The notes under the pieces are model-generated. The model was not told the origin of the DNA and searched no databases. It was given only the letters and a program-made list of their open reading frames with translations. From assembly GCA_016930435.1 (NCBI GenBank), contig JAFGGQ010000072.1, positions 1-28,248 on the forward strand: DNA of 28,248 nucleotides, in the 5' to 3' direction. This document shows, one piece after another, positions 17,949 to 26,900 of the stretch (position 1 is the first letter of the stretch; each line of letters opens with the position of its first letter). This DNA comes from a bacterium. GTDB taxonomy: Bacteria > UBP14 > UBA6098 > JAFGQG01. The position numbers and the translations under genes are program-made.

Positions 17949-17971
17949 ATCTGATAATCAAATTATCAGAT
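17949..17971 (-). terminator. Hairpin directly at the stop codon of the PorV-OmpA gene
   Basis: ATCTGATAA (17949-17957) and TTATCAGAT (17963-17971) form a perfect 9-base stem with a 5-base loop. The stem begins on the stop codon (17971-17973) of the minus-strand gene. No U-run follows on that strand, so it may stabilise the mRNA 3' end or assist a factor-dependent terminator. Confidence 0.45.
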
Positions 17972-20892
17972 TACTCTACGAACTCTTTTTTGACTTCCGT
18001 GGTTAATTCCAAAAGCACTCTACGGTTAACCGTACGTCCTACCGGTGTAGAGTTATCACCGATCTGCACTTTATCAATTTTGCCATCGGAATAGATGGAT
18101 ATCACATAAGGCCGGGTTTCCCAGAAGCCTTTGGCGCTTAGTTTAACATTATGCTGATCCAGCCAGCGGTCAAGATCCTGCTGTGTATTCAGATCCAGTA
18201 AGTAGATCAAATATCTTCGGAGATTGAACAATTCCCTTTCGGCTCTTTCCTGGGACAATCTTCGGTTAGCGTATTCCGCGCCGATACTGTCGGTATGGCC
18301 TGAGACCAGTGCATACAGGGTTTGGGGCATTTTTTCAGCCCTCATGATGAGGTGCTTTGCTACATATTCCACCCTGCTTTCCAGGAACTTTGATTGAGGT
18401 TTCTGCTCATTGAAGATAAATTCGACGATGATCAGCCGTTCCACGCGTGTAGCCTTCTTGGTTACTTCGATCTTCATGGTATCAGAAGTCGTTACAAACC
18501 GTTCACCGAGCTTGTCGGTGATATCCAGTTTGCAGAAGTATTTTTCTTCGAAATCGAGCAGTTGGCCGCTTTCATCCCGCCAGTCCCAGCCCAGGCCTTC
18601 GGGGATATTCCCCTTGCCGGCAGCCAGTACCCTGACCAATTGCCCAGCTTCATCTATGATACTGACCGCAAAGCTGTCCACACCCGCATCCACAAAAGCG
18701 GATATCTGAACCAGATTTTGATCGCTTTCTTCATCGAGCACATAATCTTCCAGAACCAGATCCCCCTCCCTGGGCCGGAAAATGATCCCTTCGGCGTTGG
18801 GATAGATCCTTACCAATTGAGGAACTGCCCAGGATTCAAAGGAAACGGTAAAATATACCCGGTCAGCAAAGGCCGGTTTCAAACGGCTTTTTATCCATTT
18901 AGCTACATTTGAGACACGGTCATAAGCGGCATCCCGGTCCGAACCATCCTCGTTTGCATAGAAACCCTCACAGATGATGATAAGCTCGTTATTATTCTCC
19001 AGCACACTCTCGATCCTCGATAGGCTGCTTAACAAGCTGGATTCTTCCTGGGAACCGATCTCATTTTCGATAAGTACTTCGGTCAAAAATTCACCACTTC
19101 CGACAACGCTGATAAAGAGTTCTGCCCGGCGGTTCTCCTCCATCTGAAGGCGGCGGTCCTTGGTATTAAGCTGACTCTCCGGCTGGCCGCTTCGGGACTC
19201 CCCGTAATCGTAGCCAAAGCGCTCAATATCAACGTATTTAGGATCCACTCCATACTGTATCAGGGTATTCCGGACCTTCTCCGCCCTTTCAAGAGCCAGA
19301 GCATCATTATCTTCCATATTATCTGATCCCTCGGAATAATAACCACGGATAAAGAGCTTTGCATTAGGATTACTCTGCATCCTCTGGGCAATAGTCCTCA
19401 ATGCGCGGTCAAAACGCTCATCGATCTCCGAAGAGTTCTGTTTGAAGAAGACCACCGGAATAATCGGCTCCTCTTCCTGGATGAGTTTTAACTCTGATAC
19501 TGAAAGGACCCTGTCCTTGGGTTGTATCTGTCCAATGGGCATGGCAAAGGTCTGAAGCTGACCCATACCCATATTGTTGTCCTCATCAACTTCCCGGATA
19601 GAACCGTGAATATCGGGCAAACTGGTTCCATCGTCATCAATGGCCATATAAACTACCCATGTGCCCCGGTGGGGAGGCGTCCAGTTAAGTGTAACCTCCT
19701 TCTCCTCACCAATTTTTAAACTGACCCTTTGAATTGGTCCGCACAATTGCCAGGTGCCGGTGCTGTCCTGATAATAAGCAGTCACCTTAACGCCACTGAC
19801 GGATTTCTCGCCCATGTTCTTGACCATAGTTTTAAGCTCAACGGAATTACCCTCATAAAGGTTTACCGGATAAACGTCCACCTTGCCCTTGACCAATTCC
19901 AGATCATCCAGCAGAATAGGAGGAGGAGCAAAAAACAGGCTAAAACCAAATTTATGGGTAGTAGCGATCTTGCCAATATCGTTTATTGGATAAACCATCC
20001 CGTAATCAAAACCCCACTTGATCTTATCCCCATGCTTCATGTAACCCAAACCAACGGTAATGTCCTGCCGCTCGTTGATCCCCTGAACAAAACCGCCCCT
20101 CAGCATGAATGATTTAAAAAAGCTTTGCTCCAGGCCAATATGAGTGGAGATCTGCTGCTTGTCATCAACCTTATTATTGGTATAGCTGACTTCCAGATTA
20201 GGGGTCAGGGAGCCCAGGTGAAGGCTTACCCCTCCCCGTATATTCATTGGCACTTTCCCCTCATCAACGCTTTCTCCGGAAAGGGCGATGTTCGGTTCGT
20301 TCAGATTTCTGGCTACCAGCCCTATATCAAAAAAACGTGAGGGTCTTATAAAGAGCCCCACATCAAAAGAAGGCGCTATTTTGCTTAAATTCTCCAGGAG
20401 CGGATCACCGGGATCCACATCCTCGAAATTTGATTCATTCAATGCAGACCGTATCGCCCTTCCGTTGAAGCCCAGTGAAACCATTTTACCACCGGTTTTC
20501 CCCCATATTTTTTTTGCATAGGAGAGACCCATAGTTCCATTGGAATAGACGTCCGAGAAGAATTGCGCCCAGAATATCCCTACTGAACCCAATCGCCCTC
20601 GGCGGCCCAGATGGTGAACATAGCCCAAATAACCCTCGTTCAGCATGTCGTTTTCGACCCCCCAATGCAAGCGGGAATACGTCCCCGAAAGGCTTCTCCA
20701 GTCCAGTTGTTCCATCCCGGCGGGATTCCAGAGCGGGGCATTTCCGTCGTCCGCAATGGCCACAAATGTGCCGCCCATACCGATAGGCCGCGCTGGAATA
20801 TTAATCAAATCACGATCTTGAGCCTGTAAAAAGGAAAACAATAATGATATTAATAATACCGTACATAAAACAACCTTATTACGATTCTGCAT
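17971..20892 (-). CDS. PorV-like outer-membrane barrel fused to CARDB, OmpA-like and FlgD-Ig-like domains
   Basis: The product is 973 residues, with a strong SD AAGGAGG (20903-20897) 4 bases before the ATG. Residues 1-24 are a signal peptide (FLQAQ). Residues 27-322 are a PorV/PorQ-type barrel (ARPIGMGGTFVAIADDGNAP, LWNPAGM). About 333-450 is a CARDB-like domain (VKNMGEKSVSGVKV). About 478-597 is an OmpA-like domain (VVFFKQNSSEID, ALERAEKVRNTL, ENRRAELFI). About 600-700 is a degenerate relative. About 735-810 is a FlgD-like Ig domain. Residues 818-967 are a second clear OmpA-like domain (SGHTDSIGAEYANRRLSQERAE, VNRRVLLELT). PorV shuttles T9SS cargo to the sortase, and OmpA domains bind peptidoglycan, so this could be an anchored secretion component. 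The role is inference from parts; the domain order is what is seen. Confidence 0.9.
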   Translation of the reverse strand: MQNRNKVVLCTVLLISLLFSFLQAQDRDLINIPARPIGMGGTFVAIADDGNAPLWNPAGMEQLDWRSLSGTYSRLHWGVENDMLNEGYLGYVHHLGRRGRLGSVGIFWAQFFSDVYSNGTMGLSYAKKIWGKTGGKMVSLGFNGRAIRSALNESNFEDVDPGDPLLENLSKIAPSFDVGLFIRPSRFFDIGLVARNLNEPNIALSGESVDEGKVPMNIRGGVSLHLGSLTPNLEVSYTNNKVDDKQQISTHIGLEQSFFKSFMLRGGFVQGINERQDITVGLGYMKHGDKIKWGFDYGMVYPINDIGKIATTHKFGFSLFFAPPPILLDDLELVKGKVDVYPVNLYEGNSVELKTMVKNMGEKSVSGVKVTAYYQDSTGTWQLCGPIQRVSLKIGEEKEVTLNWTPPHRGTWVVYMAIDDDGTSLPDIHGSIREVDEDNNMGMGQLQTFAMPIGQIQPKDRVLSVSELKLIQEEEPIIPVVFFKQNSSEIDERFDRALRTIAQRMQSNPNAKLFIRGYYSEGSDNMEDNDALALERAEKVRNTLIQYGVDPKYVDIERFGYDYGESRSGQPESQLNTKDRRLQMEENRRAELFISVVGSGEFLTEVLIENEIGSQEESSLLSSLSRIESVLENNNELIIICEGFYANEDGSDRDAAYDRVSNVAKWIKSRLKPAFADRVYFTVSFESWAVPQLVRIYPNAEGIIFRPREGDLVLEDYVLDEESDQNLVQISAFVDAGVDSFAVSIIDEAGQLVRVLAAGKGNIPEGLGWDWRDESGQLLDFEEKYFCKLDITDKLGERFVTTSDTMKIEVTKKATRVERLIIVEFIFNEQKPQSKFLESRVEYVAKHLIMRAEKMPQTLYALVSGHTDSIGAEYANRRLSQERAERELFNLRRYLIYLLDLNTQQDLDRWLDQHNVKLSAKGFWETRPYVISIYSDGKIDKVQIGDNSTPVGRTVNRRVLLELTTEVKKEFVE

Positions 20893-20992
20893 CCTTCCTC
20901 CTTAGGGATAGAATATCAAAATTTATATATACTTATTTTCCGCTTAAATTAATTGTTTTTTTCTCCCTATTAAATAATATCGATAGACTTTT

Positions 20993-21020
20993 AATATATT
21001 AGCCTTTGAATAATCGTCAA
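20993..21020 (-). promoter_or_regulatory. Sigma70-type promoter for the PorV-OmpA gene
   Basis: On the minus strand, TTGACG (21020-21015), 16 bases and TATATT (20998-20993) lie about 100 bases before the ATG. The layout equals the promoter before the DivIVA gene. It implies a long 5' leader and transcription apart from the two upstream surface-protein genes, though read-through from them is possible. Confidence 0.55.
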
Positions 21021-21044
21021 GAAAAATAAAGCCATTATACAGTC

Positions 21045-23888
21045 CTATCTGACTACTGTTACCGTGCCATTGCAGATCACATTATCGTCGGATTTAATAA
21101 TGTAAATATATACACCCTGCTTGACGGGCTGACCCCCGTTATCGTTACCATCCCAGACCCATTTATCGGAGACCCGGTCAGCTTCCTTCAATTCCCTGAC
21201 CAGATTTCCATCCAGGCTGAACAGTAATATTTCGGAATCAGGGGCTTTGAATACCATATTTGGGAATGTAAATGTAACGTAATCATTTTTAAGATCGTTA
21301 TTGGGAGTAATGGGATTTGGGCTCCGGCTGCATACATTAGAGCCGGTATAGAACTGCCACGATGTATCCAGCACGTTTCGTGGGCAGAATGAGGCATCGC
21401 ACATATCTTCAGCAATAACCTGCACGGTGATGCCCACGCCATCGGCGAACTGCAGATTAGCATCTGCCGTACTTATAGTTACCAACTCACCATTCCAATT
21501 CACCCCGGTGGAATCCAAACGCAAAAACCGGTCGCCAATGATTATCTGAACCGATGAGAGGTCCAGTCCGCTGAGGGAATCAGCCAGGCGAAAGCGGATT
21601 TCGAAGTCGGAAAGCCCGATTTCTGATTCTGGTTCCGGAACTTGTTCCCAGATCACCGGAGGGGTTAGGTCAATATAAAAACTCCAGAACTGGGATGCCG
21701 GGGCAGCAGTATAAATCAAATCATAGATCTTTGTTAACTCAAATTCTACCAGACCTTCGCTCAAGGTACTTGAGGGATTAAAATTCAAGTAGGAATCGCT
21801 GTAATCCAACTCCCCGGATGAAGCCACATTATAGGTTACACCCTGTACGGTCAGGGTCAGGCTATCCCCGATCACCCCGTTGAGGTTATCTATAAAAATG
21901 GAGATATTTTGATCCGGGCAACTGCTGTAAACATCCTGGTAAGGTACCGCAAGCGTAACCTTAACTACCGATTGCATAGGTGAAAACCCTTCTGTCCGGT
22001 CGGACTGATTAGAGTATTCGAAGTCGTTATCATAAGCCCGGACAATATAGACGAATTCTGTACCTTCAGGCTGGACACCGATGGTAGTAACCGTTCGGAA
22101 TCGATCGCCAACGGTATTTTCCAGCTGGACTATACCCTCATAGTCACTCACGCTTACATCGCCATCGTTATCCCAGATAAGGTAAACCCCCTGTCCTGAA
22201 ATATCGGTCAGGTCATCATAAACCCCCGAGGGATCGGTAATGTCACATTCGATGTAAAATGGGTCTTCATCGGGCCAGTGAGTAACGAAATAATTGGAAA
22301 AGACCGGGGGCAGGGTGTCGTCATCCCCCATCACAAAATAGAATGAGGATGGTTCGGCTATGCTGTTCGGTTCGCAATAATCCGGGGTATCTTCAGCCCG
22401 GACTACCTTGACCGTAACGGTGTCATCCAGTGTAAACGCCACTCCCATCGATTCCGGATAGAAGGTCAGCAATTCACCATCCCAGTTCACCGCCGGCGAG
22501 AATATATTGAAAGTCCCTGTATAATCGGCGGTAAGCAATCCTTTAATATCAATCAAGACACTCATCTCGTTCAAACCGGTGAGATCATCGGTTATCCTGA
22601 AGCTAACCGGAGTAAGCGTATCCCAAAGCAAAGCGCCCTCCGGGGGTGTATTGTCGAAGATATAGGGACCTTCCAGATCGATATAGAATTGCCAGTCAAC
22701 CGAAGCGATATCATTGCCGAAGAAATCTTCGGCATGCACCAGAATAACCTCCACGGTATCGCCGTTACCGAAGTCAATGCCTGGAGTGAAGTATAGATAA
22801 GGCGGTATCCATTCCAGTTGTGGGTCGCTAACCGTATATGTCAATCCATTCACATTGAGCATGATGGTCTCTTCCCGGACACCGCTATCGTCATAGATCC
22901 GTATTATAGCTTGCTGGGCCGGGCAGGTGGAATAACTGAATGAATCGGGTTCGATGATGGTGACCTCGGGTTGGACTTCTTCGGGAAGGCCTAATCCATA
23001 ATACGTAGCCACTTCCCAGCTTTCACCCGGTGCGAGCAGTATTTCATACCACCAAAGGAGTACAGAGCTGTCGCCATAGGGTGTACCGGAAACCGTATAG
23101 TCCCAGGTAACATTATAGAACGATCCCCAGGCTCCAACGGCGAACCGGTCCGGAGGCACCGCATCATAACCGATCAGGTAACCCTGGGCGCAAACCACGC
23201 TGGGTGCTGGCGGAGGGGGATCGGTGCAGGCAGTCCAGTATGCAGGCATCCCGTCGGGTCCATAATAATCCTGCTCCACAGCAGAATACCCGTAAGCAGT
23301 AGATAAAGGCGCCGCATCATTCCAGTCGATCATGGTGTCCATCTGAAGACAAACCCCAACGGTGTGAGCCACATCATCATTATTGGTTATCGTATAATGG
23401 ATGAATATCGTACCGGTAGTATCGCTGGAATTATAAATATAAACGGGCATCAGCTTTTGGATAACCTCAACCTCCCCGATTTCCCAACCCCCTTCAATAT
23501 AAGTGGAGTCGCCGCTGTGAGGTACTATATCGAAATCGTCGGTTACCGGCATGCTGTCCGGGGGGTCTGTCCAGGCGCCGTGCCCCCCGCTTGGATCCAT
23601 CGTGTAAGGCGTATCATCGACCTTGATGACTACCCAGGAAGACCAGGGAGATGAAGGATAGGCATAGGTTAGAGTAATGTCATCCGGCCAGGTGCCAATG
23701 TTGAATTGACCATCCTCATCATCCAGTTGGACCGCAATATAATCATTGTGAACCACCAACATATCCTTGGTCTCACGATCCGGAGCAAGGCTCTCCTTCC
23801 AGTCCGAATAACGGTCCGCAGATAAAGATGATAAAATGCCAAGTACAAGGGCCAAACCCAGTATAACCAAATGACGTATCTTACACAT
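21045..23888 (-). CDS. Secreted Ig-repeat surface protein with FlgD/CHU_C-like C-terminal domain
   Basis: ATG at 23888 is chosen because SD GGGAGG (23901-23896) precedes it by 7 bases; a longer frame starting at TTG 23903 would contain its own SD. The product is 947 residues with a signal peptide (to about LSSLSA). About 25-315 is a beta-rich domain of the kind seen in FCB surface proteins. Then comes a two-domain Ig-like unit (from STCPAQQAI to about PSSFYF), a different middle domain, and a second copy of the two-domain unit (from SSCPDQNIS to DTSWQFYTG). The C-terminal 85 residues (NPITPNNDLKND, LFSLDGNLVREL, WDGNDNGGQPVKQGVYIY) resemble FlgD-Ig/CHU_C tails used as T9SS type B-like signals. 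It is 33 bases after the C25 gene and probably co-transcribed. It is an adhesin or structural protein by inference. Confidence 0.88.
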   Translation of the reverse strand: MCKIRHLVILGLALVLGILSSLSADRYSDWKESLAPDRETKDMLVVHNDYIAVQLDDEDGQFNIGTWPDDITLTYAYPSSPWSSWVVIKVDDTPYTMDPSGGHGAWTDPPDSMPVTDDFDIVPHSGDSTYIEGGWEIGEVEVIQKLMPVYIYNSSDTTGTIFIHYTITNNDDVAHTVGVCLQMDTMIDWNDAAPLSTAYGYSAVEQDYYGPDGMPAYWTACTDPPPPAPSVVCAQGYLIGYDAVPPDRFAVGAWGSFYNVTWDYTVSGTPYGDSSVLLWWYEILLAPGESWEVATYYGLGLPEEVQPEVTIIEPDSFSYSTCPAQQAIIRIYDDSGVREETIMLNVNGLTYTVSDPQLEWIPPYLYFTPGIDFGNGDTVEVILVHAEDFFGNDIASVDWQFYIDLEGPYIFDNTPPEGALLWDTLTPVSFRITDDLTGLNEMSVLIDIKGLLTADYTGTFNIFSPAVNWDGELLTFYPESMGVAFTLDDTVTVKVVRAEDTPDYCEPNSIAEPSSFYFVMGDDDTLPPVFSNYFVTHWPDEDPFYIECDITDPSGVYDDLTDISGQGVYLIWDNDGDVSVSDYEGIVQLENTVGDRFRTVTTIGVQPEGTEFVYIVRAYDNDFEYSNQSDRTEGFSPMQSVVKVTLAVPYQDVYSSCPDQNISIFIDNLNGVIGDSLTLTVQGVTYNVASSGELDYSDSYLNFNPSSTLSEGLVEFELTKIYDLIYTAAPASQFWSFYIDLTPPVIWEQVPEPESEIGLSDFEIRFRLADSLSGLDLSSVQIIIGDRFLRLDSTGVNWNGELVTISTADANLQFADGVGITVQVIAEDMCDASFCPRNVLDTSWQFYTGSNVCSRSPNPITPNNDLKNDYVTFTFPNMVFKAPDSEILLFSLDGNLVRELKEADRVSDKWVWDGNDNGGQPVKQGVYIYIIKSDDNVICNGTVTVVR

Positions 23889-23895
23889 TATGATT

Positions 23896-23901
23896 CCTCC
23901 C
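23896..23901 (-). promoter_or_regulatory. Shine-Dalgarno site fixing the Ig-repeat protein start
   Basis: GGGAGG on the minus strand, 7 bases before ATG 23888. It decides against the upstream TTG (23903), which would place the SD inside the coding sequence and add a non-signal prefix (MGGII). Confidence 0.7.
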
Positions 23902-23921
23902 AAGTTTAATTAACACAATTG

Positions 23922-26900
23922 TTATTTTAATATAATTATCTTGCTATAGCTTTCAGAACAACCGTATCGAATCTTCAGAAAGTAGATACCGCTTTCCAGA
24001 ATTCGACCCCTGTCGCTTTTGCCGTCCCATTTCATATAATAGATTCCGGGCAATCGCGGTTCATCCAACAGGGTATTGGTCTTTTTTCCATTAATATCAT
24101 AGATTGACATATTTGTCAATTGTTTTTGATCTTTTTGGCCTGGAATAACCAACCTTATGGTTGTACTGGAATTAAAGGGATTAGGGAAGTTATCGGCCAT
24201 CAGAAATCTACCGGGCAATATTTGATTGCTTCCGGTCAGGGGCTCTATAAACGAGGCGGGAGGATCGAACAGGGCAATATCGTTAATATACCAGCCGGGT
24301 CCTTCATTTTCAGGGGATGCGCCGAAATCGAGGTAAATAGTAACTGTTTCACCGATAAATCTTTTCAGGTCTATGGTAATGGGATGCCATTCAGCGCCGT
24401 AGCTATCTCCGCCGAATCCGGGTTGCCATGGTATAAAGAGGTTAAAACTGGTTTGCTGACCGTCGTACCCCCTCACCGGGAATATGACGAATGGGTCCCC
24501 CCCATCAACCGAGATTTTTATATTTCCTCCGTCATGGAATGTATCACCTTCGGATGTTTCGGTTGAATACCACTGCCAGATCTGGAGTAATGGGTGATTC
24601 AATCCGCTGAGGTTCAGGTCTGGCAGAACCAATCGTGACCGTGAATTTGGGCGATAGTTTCCCTCTAAATTAGTTGCCCAGCAATTTTCTCCGAACGGTA
24701 CTGATTCCGGTCCACTGGTTTGTATTCCCCATTCCCAGTCGTTTCGACCGCCTGTGGATGTTATGCCGGATTCCGATTCACCGACTGCAAAACGTTCTAT
24801 CGGGTGGCTTACATAGGGCCCGGGGATCTCACCCTGGCGGGGAAATCGGACTATGTTATCGCTTACTTCGAAATAGAAGTAATAGTCATGTGTTCCTTCC
24901 GGCAGGGTTACCCGGTAGTAATATTCAGCCCCTCCCCTAAAATCAGTGTCGTCAGTGTTCATTGAATAATTAATGTCGTCAATGACCACATAAGCGATGA
25001 TCGGTTCCAGGCCATCATTGCTTCGATAATTCACTTTGAACTCGAATTCAGTGCCAGGACTTCCTGCGAGGGGATTAACTGACGCTCCGCCTGCTTCCGC
25101 TATTCGGGGAGGGCCAATGTATATATCATCGATGTACCAGCCTTCGTTCTGCCCGGTTATGCTGCTTTTGAAGACAAACATAAACTGAGTGGATGTTTCC
25201 CGTGGATAGAGACTGAGGTCATAGCTTTGATAGACCCAGCCATGGCTGAATCCGGAGAAGGTTCCGAATGTTCGCCATCCGCCACCGGCAAGGCGCAGTT
25301 TTACCTGGCAGGTATCCCGGACCGGTTCCACGGCATGGTAATGCCAGAAGCTGAAAACAGCGCTGTCCGGAGTAGTAACCAGCGGGGAATAAAGGTAGGC
25401 ATTCAAGGTTTCCGGATACTGATAGAGCATCTCTTCACCGCAATACCAGGAGTGTGTGGGGGAGGCGTGTCGAAATTCGGTCAGATGCCAATTAACCGCT
25501 TCCCACCCCACTATGCTCCCTTCCATGTCATCGTCAAATCCGCCCTGTTTGATCTCGATGGTAAAAGTGTCGCTGAAGCAGAATATGCTATCGGGGTCAA
25601 ATAGGTGGATAATGAACCGGGCCATATATGTGCGGGGACAATGCTCTAAAATAGAAATCTGGTAATTACTTAGTGAGGTGTTTATATTGGCGGGTAAGAT
25701 ATCCCCGTAATCCGAGTTATTAGCGGTGATGACTATATACTCGGGGTCCATGGTTTTTAGGATGCTTTGCATATTCCGGGCGGTTTCACCCCCCTGATTT
25801 TGTATATCCAAGGTTAACTCCAGGGTTTCTCCCCCCTCGGGGTAACCGTCCCCGTCCCCCAGCGGAGGGGAATCATCTATGCGGAAACCAAATACTTCAA
25901 GCCTGGGAGCCCGTACAGTTAGAGGTACCCTGACCATCCAGAGGCTATCTTCGGCATCAGTTACCCGAAGCGAGCAGTTTACAGAGTACCGGTCCGGGAT
26001 CCGGGGTGAAAAATAGAGGATGTACCTTTCGGCTGAGGGCATAGAATCCTCCGGCGCAATGTTCCCATAGCTTCCAATGGAATCGATAAGTGTAACCAAT
26101 TCATCACTGACCTGAAGCACTCCCGTTACCCCTTCAGCACCCAGCATACCTACATTGAACAGGGTGATATTCAGTTCAATCGTTTCCCCCGCATCGATAA
26201 CCCCGTCACCGTCTCCAAAGCTTATTCCGGAGATGTCATCATCGGCTTCAAATCCGGCGAAGATCATCCATGGCAATTCGCTGCCGACCAGCAATCGGCC
26301 ATAATAAGGAAATTTATTATAATGGGTAACGGTTAAGATAAGAGAATCTCCTGGTGTAGAGGCGGGTATTTCCAGTTCAGCTACTCCAGCAGGCCCTGTA
26401 TATCCGGCAACGTGAATATCTCTATCATTTGTAATACATACCAAAGCATTTTCAATAGCCGCATTGATCTCCACTATCGAGCAGATACAGGGTATTCGTT
26501 CCGGATGGATCACTTCTATCGGTTCGGGAATTCCCAGCCAAATTGCCAGGGATGGATCCCCCATAAGATTGTACATATCAAAGTAATACTCGCCGCTTCC
26601 CGGGTACGAGCTGTTCACGGCCAGCAATCCCTGTTGGATCATCCCGGCCAGAAGAAAGTAATTGTCCTCGAAGATAGCGTCGAACATGGCCCTTTCCATG
26701 ACATCATCTTCATCCCAGTAGCTGGAATTAGAGGCTCCCAATGAGGCGATGGCCCCTTTTTGTTCCTGCCGGATCCAGCTTTCCATAAAGCATTCATCCT
26801 CGGAATAAGTTCCGGTAAGGCATGCATTGCTGATCACGAAGGGGTATTCTTCGGAATTTGACAATCCGGCGATATCGCCGGCGTCATAATCGGGCCCTGC

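Noticed and set aside
23889-23903. TTG start at 23903 for the Ig-repeat protein
   Set aside because: It would include the SD in the coding sequence; ATG 23888 has ideal spacing and gives a normal signal peptide.
24120-24566. 148-codon plus-strand ORF opposite the C25 gene
   Set aside because: It is antisense to the conserved jelly-roll and sorting domain, with no SD or motif.
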